Positions 1 to 6,017 of a stretch of DNA of 7,601 bases are shown here, one piece after another; the first letter of the stretch is position 1, and every line of letters starts with the position of its first letter. The notes beneath the pieces are model-generated. The model saw nothing but the letters and a program-made list of their open reading frames with translations. It was not told where the DNA came from and did not search any database. The stretch spans positions 1 through 7,601 of the forward strand of contig JAMFST010000856.1 of the NCBI GenBank assembly GCA_026225435.1. Reading direction: 5' to 3'. Source of the stretch: Labilithrix luteola. Lineage in GTDB: Bacteria > Myxococcota_A > Polyangia > Polyangiales > Polyangiaceae. The position numbers and the translations under genes are program-made.

Positions 1-2
1 CA

Positions 3-656
3 TGCCTTGCTGTTGTTGCGGTAGGGCGAATCGTTGCCGACAACCGTCGGCACGATCTCGCGACCCTCGCGCACTCGGCCAACGCCGACGACGCGCTCTC
101 GGTCGCCTGGCCCCCGGCGTTCATCCGCGTGCGAGACCCGGCGCGCCAGAGCTGGACCTTCGATGCCGCCAGCGGTCGCGAGATGCAGGGACCGCTCCTC
201 GAGGGCCATCGCCCCGGGAGCCACGCGCTCGCACGTCTCGCCGTGCTGACCTCGATCGGCGGCACCGTCGTCGCGTTCATCTTCCTCGCTCTCATGGGGA
301 TCGTCTGCGTGCGGTGGGAGCGGCGCTACGCGCAGCAGGTGACGTTCACCGACGGCAGCACGGCGCGGGGAGTAGGAAACCGTGGGCCTCTTGACGGATC
401 AAGCCGGCGGGGCGCTTCGCCCGCGAAGACGGGATGCCTCTGGGTCCGTCAGTGCGCGGATCTCGGCAAGTTCGTCCCGCATCTGGCGACGCTCGGCCAC
501 AATGGCCGCGACATCGTCGTCCTCGACGGCACCCAGGGCTTCGGTGAGGCGGTGGATCGCCCGTTCGAGGGCCAACTCTCTAGGAGAGGGGGTGCAAACG
601 GGGGTGCAAACTACGAGCGCCGAAGCGCTCGAATCGTCCTCAACTTCCCCAGCTAA
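3..656 (+). CDS. C-terminal part of an unrecognised membrane protein; 3' extension probably artefactual
   Basis: The frame is open from the left edge, so the true start lies outside the window. The first visible residues are hydrophobic (CLAVVAVGRIVAD) and may be the end of one membrane segment. About 65 mostly polar residues follow, then a clear transmembrane helix encoded at about 235-310 (core LTSIGGTVVAFIFLALMGIV), then a basic, presumably cytoplasmic stretch (RWERRYAQQ). Third codon positions are about 90% G/C from roughly 36 to 368, then drop sharply for the next dozen codons. A run of four G lies at 367-370; with one G fewer the frame would stop at TAG 373-375, just where the coding signal fades. 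I therefore think the real protein ends near 375 and the remaining ~95 residues to the stop at 654-656 are not genuine. I do not recognise the family. Confidence 0.45.
   Translation, partial: CLAVVAVGRIVADNRRHDLATLAHSANADDALSVAWPPAFIRVRDPARQSWTFDAASGREMQGPLLEGHRPGSHALARLAVLTSIGGTVVAFIFLALMGIVCVRWERRYAQQVTFTDGSTARGVGNRGPLDGSSRRGASPAKTGCLWVRQCADLGKFVPHLATLGHNGRDIVVLDGTQGFGEAVDRPFEGQLSRRGGANGGANYERRSARIVLNFPS
399..575 (-). CDS. Possible small helical protein or gene remnant (58 aa)
   Basis: From a TTG at 575 the minus strand reads 58 residues rich in Ala, Glu, Arg and Leu, with heptad-like helical character (LERAIHRLTEALGAV, then DDDVAAIVAERRQMRDELAE). This looks more like a real protein than the Arg/Ser-rich readings opposite it, and roughly three quarters of its third codon positions are G/C. 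The purine run AGAGAG sits immediately against the TTG, too close to be a good ribosome binding site, and no ATG start exists in this region. The frame stays open upstream into the tRNA gene, so this may instead be the C-terminal fragment of a gene cut off at the tRNA. The function is unknown and translation is doubtful. Confidence 0.3.
   Translation of the reverse strand: MALERAIHRLTEALGAVEDDDVAAIVAERRQMRDELAEIRALTDPEASRLRGRSAPPA
588..611. repeat. Perfect 12-bp tandem duplication
   Basis: The unit GGGGGTGCAAAC occurs twice back to back with no mismatch. It lies between the small minus-strand ORF and the hairpin downstream of tRNA-Lys. The 12-base length preserves any reading frame through it. 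Confidence 0.9.
614..631 (-). terminator. C(UUCG)G hairpin downstream of tRNA-Lys, candidate terminator
   Basis: A 7-bp perfect stem (CGAGCGC/GCGCTCG) closes a TTCG loop when read on the minus strand, giving the very stable C(UUCG)G tetraloop. It begins 45 bases beyond the 3' end of the tRNA, in the right orientation to end or process its transcript. Only a short T-containing tail (TAGTTTGC) follows rather than a true U tract, so intrinsic termination is plausible but not assured. Confidence 0.4.
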
Positions 657-676
657 CTCTGCGAAATTATTACTAG

Positions 677-749
677 TGGGCCAAGACAGACTTGAACTGT
701 CAGCCAACGGATTAAGAGTCCGCTGCTCTACCAATTGAGCTATTGGCCC
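677..749 (-). tRNA. tRNA-Lys (anticodon CTT)
   Basis: The minus strand folds into a full 73-base cloverleaf. The acceptor stem GGGCCAA/TTGGCCC is perfect and the discriminator base is A. The D stem is GCTC/GAGC with the loop GG present. The anticodon stem GCGGA/TCCGT has one terminal G-T wobble and closes the loop CTCTTAA, giving anticodon CTT, which reads the lysine codon AAG. The variable loop has five bases. The T stem GACAG/CTGTC closes a canonical TTCAAGT loop. The 3' CCA is not encoded (the next bases are CTA), so it must be added by tRNA nucleotidyltransferase. The gene stands alone and divergent from the peptidase gene. Confidence 0.97.
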
Positions 750-762
750 GGTGAGGGCGGCG

Positions 763-792
763 TAGGTACCGAATTCTGGGGCATGCTGTCAA
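763..792 (-). promoter_or_regulatory. Candidate promoter of tRNA-Lys
   Basis: On the minus strand a perfect -35 hexamer TTGACA (792-787) is followed after 18 bases by a poor -10 match, TACCTA (768-763). The predicted start would fall about seven bases before the tRNA 5' end, a typical leader length. The -35 box carries most of the evidence. Confidence 0.45.
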
Positions 793-862
793 CAGAAACC
801 GCAAAACATCCTGCCTACCTCGACAGATGCGCGGGCGTCTCGTAGACCAAGTGACCTCGCAC

Positions 863-2434
863 ATGCGCGCACCTGCCGCTCTTGCTCTTGCCGGTCTCCC
901 CCTGCTGCTGGCGCTCGGCGCTTGCTCGAGCAACGCGCCGGCGGAGGTCACCGGGGGCACCAGCGCCTCGGGTACGCAGGCGCTCGATGGCGAGCGCGAC
1001 CTGCCCGACGGCATCACGCCGGACGACAGCTCGTTCCGCGCGCTGATGGTGCTGAACCTGACCAACGAGTCGGGGCTGCGCGCGCTGGTGGACGAGATGT
1101 ACACGCCGGGCAGCTCGGCCTTCCGGCAGTACCTGTCGGTCGCCAGCTTCGAGGAGACCTACGCGCCGTCGCAGGCCAACCTGGCGGCGGTCACGGCCTG
1201 GGTGACGAGCGCAGGGATGGCGGTGAACCGGACGTCGGCCAACCGCATGCTGGTCGAATTCTCCGGCACGGTGACCGCGTTCCAGACGGCCTTCGGCGTC
1301 ACGCTGACCGAGACGACCCGCAGCGGCGACAACATCTACACGATGAGCGGCACGCTCACCCTGCCGGCGGCGCTGGCGGGGAAGGTGTCGACGGTGCTGA
1401 CGCCGGACCTGCCGGCCACGCCGGGGACGCTGAGCGACACCGGGACCGTCGTCACCAAGCTGCCCGGCACCAACGCCTTCCTCTCCAAGGACCTGACCAT
1501 CGCCTACGGCGCGTCCACCGCGGCAGCGCACGGCGCCGGAGAGGCGATCGGCATCGTCGCGGCCGGCGGCGTTCGCGTGAGCGACGTGCAGAGCTACTGG
1601 CAGTCGCAGAGCCTGACGCGCAACGACCCGGTGTTCATCGTCACGCAGGAGTCGCCGTCGGCCTACAACACCGAGGCCACGCTCGACACCGAGTGGTCGG
1701 GCGGGATGGCGCCGGACGCCGAGGTGCGCGTCTACCAGGCCCCGGACATCCGCGATACGTCGCTGGTCTACGCCTTCAACGAGGCCATCGGCGGCGGGCA
1801 GGTCACGGTCGTCACCGACTCCTTCGCCCACAACGAGTCGGTCGAGCCGGTAGACGTGCGCACGACGTACAATTATGCAGCGCTCGAGGCGGCGGCGCTG
1901 GGCATCACCGTGCTGTCCTCCAGCGGCGACACCAACCTGGTGGACGTGCCGGCGTCCTGCCCGTACGTGACGGCGGTCGGCGGGACCAGCCTGGTCGTCG
2001 ACGACGACGCATGGGCGAGCGAGACGGTCTGGGCCGGCACCGGCTGCGGCGCCTCGTCGTACTTCGCCCAGCCGAGCTGGCAGACCAGCATGACCCCAGG
2101 CAACACCACCCGTCGCGCCACGGCGGACATCGCCTCCGAGGCCGACGCGCTGTGGATCTTCCAGAACGGCGGCTGGGAGGAAGCGGGCGGCACCTCGTTC
2201 GCATCGCCGACCACCGCCGGGCTCATCGCCACGCTGAACAGCGCGCGCATGGCGGCCGGGTCGACGCGCGTGGGCTTCCTCAATCCGATCCTCTACAGCT
2301 CGGCGGCGATGCAGGCCGCCATGCACGACATCACCACCGGCGCGGCCATGAGCTACTCCGCCAACGCCGGCTGGGACTACCCGACCGGCTGGGGCACCAT
2401 CAACGTGGCGAAGCTCGTCACCGCCATCCCCTGA
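863..2434 (+). CDS. S53-family (sedolisin/kumamolisin-like) serine-carboxyl peptidase, lipoprotein
   Basis: This is an exported endopeptidase. From the Met at 863 the product is 523 aa with a lipoprotein signal ending LGAC (lipid-attachment Cys21); an upstream ATG at 827 would add 12 residues and weaken the signal, so 863 is preferred. Numbered from Met863: an activation prodomain spans about 48-180, a linker about 180-205, and the catalytic domain the rest. The S53 catalytic set is visible: Glu271 and Asp275 in TEATLDTEW, Asp356 in SSSGDTN, and Ser445 in GGTSFASPT. Family-conserved stretches include VPASCPYVTAVGGTSL and SYFAQPSWQT. The C-terminal calcium-site pattern is also present: HDITTG, then AGWDYPTGWG. 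Neither candidate start has a strong ribosome binding site. The stop shares a base with the next start (TGATG), which suggests co-translation with the heptose genes. The family is certain; the substrate is unknown. Confidence 0.93.
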   Translation: MRAPAALALAGLPLLLALGACSSNAPAEVTGGTSASGTQALDGERDLPDGITPDDSSFRALMVLNLTNESGLRALVDEMYTPGSSAFRQYLSVASFEETYAPSQANLAAVTAWVTSAGMAVNRTSANRMLVEFSGTVTAFQTAFGVTLTETTRSGDNIYTMSGTLTLPAALAGKVSTVLTPDLPATPGTLSDTGTVVTKLPGTNAFLSKDLTIAYGASTAAAHGAGEAIGIVAAGGVRVSDVQSYWQSQSLTRNDPVFIVTQESPSAYNTEATLDTEWSGGMAPDAEVRVYQAPDIRDTSLVYAFNEAIGGGQVTVVTDSFAHNESVEPVDVRTTYNYAALEAAALGITVLSSSGDTNLVDVPASCPYVTAVGGTSLVVDDDAWASETVWAGTGCGASSYFAQPSWQTSMTPGNTTRRATADIASEADALWIFQNGGWEEAGGTSFASPTTAGLIATLNSARMAAGSTRVGFLNPILYSSAAMQAAMHDITTGAAMSYSANAGWDYPTGWGTINVAKLVTAIP

Positions 2435-3162
2435 TGCAAGCGGTGGTGCTCGCCGGTGGGCTCGCGACGCGCATGCGGCCGCGAACGCTGACCACACCGA
2501 AGATCTTGCTCGAGGTGGCGGGGCGGCCGTTCGCCGACTGGCAGCTCGAGGCGCTCGCGCGCGACGGCTACGACGAGGTGGTGCTGTGCATCGCGCACCT
2601 GGGCGAGCAGGTCGAGTCGTACGTCGGTGACGGCGCACGCTTCGGGCTCACCGTGCGTTACGCCCACGAAGGCGAGACCTTGCTCGGCACCGGCGGCGCC
2701 TTGCGGGCCGCGCTGCCGCTCCTGGCCGACACGTTCCTCGTCACCTACGGGGACAGCTACCTGCCCTTCGATTACGCCAGCCCGCTCCGGCTGCTCGCCG
2801 CCCACGACGACTGCGACGGCGTGATGAGCGTGTACCGGAACGAAGGAAAGTGGGACTCGTCGAACGTGAAGACCGACGGGACTTGGACCCTCGCGTACGA
2901 GAAGGGGACCACCGACCCGGCCTTCGACTTCATCGACTACGGCGCCATCTCGCTGCGCCGGTCGGTCGTGGAAGCCATTCCCGCCGGCGAAGCGACGGGG
3001 CTCGACCGTGTGCAGACCGAGCTCGCCCGCGCCCACCGCCTCCGCGCCGTGGTCGCCGAGCGCCGCTTCTTCGAGATCGGCTCCCCCGAAGGGCTCGCCG
3101 CCCTCGACAGGGAGCTTGACGCGCGCGCCGTCCCGGCCAAAAAGCCGGGCGGAACGCCATGA
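2434..3162 (+). CDS. hddC: Sugar-1-phosphate nucleotidyltransferase, HddC-like (GDP-heptose synthesis)
   Basis: This 242-residue, single-domain protein has the GT-A-like nucleotidyltransferase fold. By context it would transfer GMP from GTP to D-glycero-alpha-D-manno-heptose 1-phosphate, the last step to GDP-heptose. The N-terminal signature is LAGGLATRMRP followed by PK at 22-23; the usual second Gly of GGxGTR is Ala11 here. LGTGGALR (84-91) and the metal-binding Asp107 in YGDSYLP match the family, as do FIDYG (166-170) and FEIGSPEGL near the C-terminus. The start ATG overlaps the peptidase stop by one base, and the 3' end overlaps hddA as ATGA, so translational coupling is likely on both sides. 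The fold is clear from sequence. The heptose substrate and guanine specificity are inferred from the neighbouring kinase, isomerase and phosphatase genes. Confidence 0.88.
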   Translation: MQAVVLAGGLATRMRPRTLTTPKILLEVAGRPFADWQLEALARDGYDEVVLCIAHLGEQVESYVGDGARFGLTVRYAHEGETLLGTGGALRAALPLLADTFLVTYGDSYLPFDYASPLRLLAAHDDCDGVMSVYRNEGKWDSSNVKTDGTWTLAYEKGTTDPAFDFIDYGAISLRRSVVEAIPAGEATGLDRVQTELARAHRLRAVVAERRFFEIGSPEGLAALDRELDARAVPAKKPGGTP

Positions 3163-4154
3163 TCGTCTCGCGCGCACCGGTTCGCTTCTCTCTCGGCGGT
3201 GGAGGCACCGACCTCCCCAGCTACTCGCGCGAGCACGGAGGCTTCCTGGTCGCCGCGGCGATCGACAAGTTCATCTTCGTCACCGTCGCCAAACGCTTCT
3301 ACGACTCGCTCCGCCTCGCCTATTCGAAGACGGAGGAGGTCGACAACGTCGACCAGGTCGAGCACCGCATCTTCCGCGAGGCGCTGCGGCTCACCGGCTT
3401 CCGCTCGGGGCTCGAGCTGCAGAGCCTCGCCGAGCTGCCGTCGAACTCCGGCCTCGGCTCGTCGTCGAGCTTCACCGTCGCGCTGCTCAACGGGCTGCAC
3501 GCCTTCCGCCGCGAGTACGTCCCCATCGAGCAACTGGCCGAGGAGGCCTGCAAGATCGAGATCGACATCCTCGGCGAGCCGATCGGCAAGCAGGATCAGT
3601 ACATCGCGGCCTACGGCGGAATCACCGCCTTCACCTTCGACCCGGACGGGAAGGTCCACGCCGAGCGCGTGCCGATGAAGGACGAGGTCATCGACGAGCT
3701 CGAATCGAACCTGTCGATCTTCTACTCGGGCGTCGAGCGCTCGGCCTCCTCGGTGCTGAAGGAGCAGGCCAAGACGGTGAGCAGCAACACCGACGACGCC
3801 GTGGCCCGCATGCACCGCATCAAGCAGCTCGGCTACGACACGAAGAAGCTGCTCATCGAGGGGAACATCGACGCCTACGGCGAGCTGCTTCACGAGCACT
3901 GGAGCAACAAGCGCAAGCTCGCCAGCAACATGAGTGACGGCGTCCTCGACGAGCACTACGACGCCGCGCGCAAGGCCGGCGCCATCGGCGGGAAGCTGAT
4001 GGGCGCCGGCGGCGGCGGCTTCTTCATGTTCTACGCCCGCCCGGTGGACAAGCGTCACCTGCACGAGGCCATGGTCGCCCGCGGCCTCAAGCCGCTCCGT
4101 TTCCGCTTCGACTTCGACGGCGCGCGCATCGCGGCGAACTTTCACCGTTCCTGA
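3159..4154 (+). CDS. hddA: D-glycero-alpha-D-manno-heptose 7-phosphate kinase (GHMP kinase)
   Basis: This cytoplasmic GHMP-superfamily kinase would phosphorylate C1 of heptose 7-phosphate to give the 1,7-bisphosphate. The 331-residue length fits HddA. All three GHMP motifs are present: RAPVRFSLGGGGTDLPSY (5-22), the ATP-binding loop PSNSGLGSSSS (94-104), and KLMGAGGGGFF (279-289). The stretch GKQDQYIAAYGG (143-154), conserved in this sugar-kinase group, carries the likely catalytic Asp146. The start overlaps the hddC stop by four bases (ATGA), with a modest purine stretch (GGCGGA) upstream. A GHMP kinase is diagnostic of the GDP-heptose route; the ADP-heptose route uses a PfkB-type kinase domain in HldE. 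The four-gene context makes the heptose assignment stronger than sequence alone would. Confidence 0.92.
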   Translation: MIVSRAPVRFSLGGGGTDLPSYSREHGGFLVAAAIDKFIFVTVAKRFYDSLRLAYSKTEEVDNVDQVEHRIFREALRLTGFRSGLELQSLAELPSNSGLGSSSSFTVALLNGLHAFRREYVPIEQLAEEACKIEIDILGEPIGKQDQYIAAYGGITAFTFDPDGKVHAERVPMKDEVIDELESNLSIFYSGVERSASSVLKEQAKTVSSNTDDAVARMHRIKQLGYDTKKLLIEGNIDAYGELLHEHWSNKRKLASNMSDGVLDEHYDAARKAGAIGGKLMGAGGGGFFMFYARPVDKRHLHEAMVARGLKPLRFRFDFDGARIAANFHRS

Positions 4155-4184
4155 ACTTCCAAACGTACAAGCGAGCTCTCGATC

Positions 4185-4790
4185 ATGTCCGACGTGTCCT
4201 TCAGCCAGCAGTTCGTCAACGAGGGGATCGAGCTCCTCCAGAAGCTCGACGCGGCCTCGATCGAGAAGGCGGCCAGCGGGCTGGCGGCGGCGCGTGACCG
4301 GGGCGGGCGCCTCTTCATCCTCGGCGTGGGCGGCTCGGCCGGGCACGCCAGCCACGCGGTCAACGACTTTCGCAAGATCTGCGGCTGGGAGGCCTACGCG
4401 CCGACCGACAACGTCAGCGAGCTCACCGCCCGCACCAACGACGAAGGCTGGGACACCACCTTCATCGAGTGGCTCAAGACGTCGCGTCTAGGCGCGAACG
4501 ACGCCGTCCTGGTGTTCAGCGTCGGCGGCGGCAACCGCGAGAAGAACGTCAGCGTGAACCTGGTGCGCGCGATGGAGCACGCCAACGAGGTCGGCGCCAA
4601 GGTGTTCAGCATCGTCGGCCGCGACGGCGGCTTCGCCAAGCAGGCGAGCGAGGCGTGCGTCATCATCCCCACCATCCACGGCGACCGCGTGACGCCCCAC
4701 ACCGAGGGCTTCGCCGCCGTCGTGTGGCACCTGCTCGTCAGCCACCCGCTCCTGCAGAAGACGAAGACCAAGTGGGAATCGACGAAGTAA
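4185..4790 (+). CDS. gmhA: SIS-domain phosphoheptose isomerase, GmhA-like
   Basis: This is the probable first enzyme of the pathway, converting sedoheptulose 7-phosphate to D-glycero-D-manno-heptose 7-phosphate in the cytoplasm. The product is 201 aa, close to the roughly 192-200 typical of GmhA, and consists of one SIS domain. The phosphosugar-binding loops are visible as GVGGSAGHASHA (47-58) and FSVGGGNRE (111-119), followed by IVGRDGGF (143-150). The C-terminal helix starts TPHTEGFAAVVWHLL. From memory of E. coli GmhA, its catalytic Glu (in AEEL) and His180 do not line up simply here: the matching region reads VNDF, and WH replaces the expected single His position. This may be a divergent GmhA subfamily. 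The gene starts 30 bases after hddA with no strong ribosome binding site, and its 3' end overlaps gmhB by 19 bases. Confidence 0.87.
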   Translation: MSDVSFSQQFVNEGIELLQKLDAASIEKAASGLAAARDRGGRLFILGVGGSAGHASHAVNDFRKICGWEAYAPTDNVSELTARTNDEGWDTTFIEWLKTSRLGANDAVLVFSVGGGNREKNVSVNLVRAMEHANEVGAKVFSIVGRDGGFAKQASEACVIIPTIHGDRVTPHTEGFAAVVWHLLVSHPLLQKTKTKWESTK

Positions 4791-5431
4791 CCGACGTCGA
4801 CGAGCTGCCCGGTACGCCGACCCGCAAGGGGGTGCGCAAGGCGGTCTTCCTCGACCGCGACGGCACGCTCATCGACGTCGTCCGCGACGAGGAGATCGGC
4901 GCCATCACCGTCGCGTTCCATCCCGATCAGATCCGCTTTCTGCCCGGCGTGATCGACGGGCTACGCCTGCTGCGGGACGCCGGCTACGCGCTCGGGATCG
5001 CCACGAACCAGCCGGCACCGGCCAAGGGGCAATTCTCCGCCGCAGCGGTCGAGCGCACCAATGCGGCGCTGGTGGCGAAGCTCGAAGCCGAAGGGATCGT
5101 CATCGAGAAGCTTGCGGTCTGCATGCATCACACGAAGCGGTCGGAAGGTGGCGACGACGCGCTCATCGTCGACTGCGATTGCCGCAAGCCGAAGCCGGGG
5201 ATGATTCACCAGCTGCTCGCGGCGATGAACGTCGAAGCGGCGAGCGCCTGGATGGTCGGCGACAGCAGCGGTGACGTCGAGGCGGGCAAGGCGGCCGGCG
5301 TGCGGACCGCGCTGGTGTTCAACAGGGCACGCTGTGAGCTGTGCCCCCTGCGCGGCGGGCCCGAGTGCGGGCCCACGCTGCAGGGAGACACGTTCCTCCA
5401 GGTGGCCAAATCGATCAGAGCTGCCTGGTGA
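4772..5431 (+). CDS. gmhB: D-glycero-D-manno-heptose 1,7-bisphosphate 7-phosphatase (HAD family)
   Basis: This HAD-family phosphatase would remove the C7 phosphate from heptose 1,7-bisphosphate. From GTG 4772 it is 219 aa. HAD motif I is FLDRDGTL with Asp28 and Asp30, motif II is TNQ (78-80), the motif III Lys lies in CRKPKPGM, and motif IV is VGDSSGDVEAG with Asp164 and Asp168. The structural-zinc pattern of GmhB is present: CxH at 117-119 and CxC at 135-137. A further cluster near the C-terminus (Cys188, Cys191, Cys199) lies beyond the usual core. I chose GTG 4772 because it gives a 19-base overlap with gmhA in keeping with the tight operon. GTG 4832 is an alternative start, closer to the usual N-terminus just before motif I. 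The 3' end overlaps the opposing gene by 17 bases. Confidence 0.92.
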   Translation: MGIDEVTDVDELPGTPTRKGVRKAVFLDRDGTLIDVVRDEEIGAITVAFHPDQIRFLPGVIDGLRLLRDAGYALGIATNQPAPAKGQFSAAAVERTNAALVAKLEAEGIVIEKLAVCMHHTKRSEGGDDALIVDCDCRKPKPGMIHQLLAAMNVEAASAWMVGDSSGDVEAGKAAGVRTALVFNRARCELCPLRGGPECGPTLQGDTFLQVAKSIRAAW

Positions 5432-5966
5432 CCTGCGCGCCGATCTCGCTCTCGTTCATGCCCGGGCTCGAGCCGCTCCAGTTGAGCACCGCGGTCATTC
5501 CGCCCCCGCCGACGGTGATCTTGATGGCCTTCGCGTCCTTGGTGTTGATCGCCTTGATCGTGTGGATCTTCGCCTTGGCGGCGTCCTTGCCCGCCTGGTC
5601 CTTGCAGACGCTCTCGAAGGAGTCGGCCAGGCGCTCGATCCCGTAGTTGCTCCACAGGTTGTTGAGCGTGTCCTTGCCGCGGCCGAAGGAGCCCCAGTCG
5701 ATGACGAAGCTCACGTCGTACCCGCAGTACCCGTGGAACTTCTTCACCATGTCCGGGGTCTTCTTGTTGATGTTGTCCTGCATGCGCTTGTACTCGAGGT
5801 CGCTCAGCTGCTCCTCGGCATCGAGCGCCGTGGCCTCGTTCGCCGTGGCGCTCGTCACCTGAGCGTTGCCCGGTTCACTCGCTGTCGCCGTCGCAGGCAC
5901 GACGGCCGCGCCCACGATCCCGGCCACCAGCGAAACGCCCATCCATCCGAAACGTCCAAGGGTCAT
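5415..5966 (-). CDS. Secreted protein of unknown function (183 aa)
   Basis: I do not recognise this family. The start at 5966 is favoured by a ribosome binding site (GGAG, six bases upstream) and by a good signal peptide beginning MTLGRFGW. Its hydrophobic core (VSLVAGIVGAAVV) leads to an ATA|S cleavage site after residue 29; an in-frame ATG at 6011 would put extra residues before the signal. The mature part is about 154 residues: an acidic Ala/Thr-rich start (31-55), a Lys-rich helical section (LEYKRMQDNINKKTPDMVKK), a central segment (CGYDVSFVIDWGSFG), and a Gly-rich stretch TVGGGGMTAVLNWSG that looks like beta structure. Cys81 and Cys121 could form a disulfide after export. It lies 51 bases downstream of the lipoprotein gene on the same strand, and its end overlaps gmhB by 17 bases. 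Confidence 0.82.
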   Translation of the reverse strand: MTLGRFGWMGVSLVAGIVGAAVVPATATASEPGNAQVTSATANEATALDAEEQLSDLEYKRMQDNINKKTPDMVKKFHGYCGYDVSFVIDWGSFGRGKDTLNNLWSNYGIERLADSFESVCKDQAGKDAAKAKIHTIKAINTKDAKAIKITVGGGGMTAVLNWSGSSPGMNESEIGAQVTRQL

Positions 5967-5972
5967 TCGATT

Positions 5973-5976
5973 CTCC
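5973..5976 (-). promoter_or_regulatory. Ribosome binding site fixing the start of the secreted protein
   Basis: Read on the minus strand, TGGAGAATCGAATG places GGAG six bases before the ATG at 5966. It is one of the few clear Shine-Dalgarno sites in the window, and it decides between this start and the upstream in-frame ATG at 6011. Confidence 0.7.
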
Positions 5977-6017
5977 AGTTGTGTGATGAAGCTCTGTGAG
6001 CGGTGCTGCATCCCGTC

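Larger units (their letters stand above)
376..676. other. Weakly coding stretch between a truncated gene end and tRNA-Lys
   Basis: About 300 bases without a convincing gene. The stretch holds a possible short minus-strand ORF (399-575), an imperfect GC hairpin at 407-424, a perfect 12-bp tandem duplication (588-611), a UUCG hairpin (614-631) and an AT-richer patch directly beyond the tRNA 3' end (about 652-676). No integrase, transposase or complete attachment-site duplicate is visible. It could be ordinary intergenic DNA or the worn remains of something once inserted next to the tRNA. Confidence 0.5.

Noticed and set aside
407..424. Imperfect GC hairpin as a terminator of the left-hand gene
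   Set aside because: The stem has a bulged G and no T run follows, so there is too little to call a terminator.
576..734. Extending the small minus-strand ORF up to the ATG at 734
   Set aside because: That ATG lies inside the tRNA-Lys gene, so the first residues would be translated tRNA sequence.
382..738. Plus-strand ORF ending in antisense tRNA sequence
   Set aside because: Its body is Arg/Ser-rich with poor coding character and its last ~20 residues are just the tRNA-Lys read backwards.
815..2638. 607-codon minus-strand ORF opposite the peptidase gene and hddC
   Set aside because: It reads Arg/Gly/His-rich low-quality protein and is antisense to strongly supported genes with complete catalytic motifs; long shadows are expected in GC-rich DNA.
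2937..4355. 472-codon minus-strand ORF opposite hddC, hddA and gmhA
   Set aside because: Antisense to genes with clear nucleotidyltransferase, GHMP and SIS motifs; the Val/Glu/Leu/Asp-rich reading is a typical reverse-strand artefact.
5356..5374. GC hairpin with stems GGGCCC/GGGCCC as a terminator between the convergent genes
   Set aside because: It lies inside gmhB coding sequence, has no U tract on either strand, and is easily explained by GC-rich codons.
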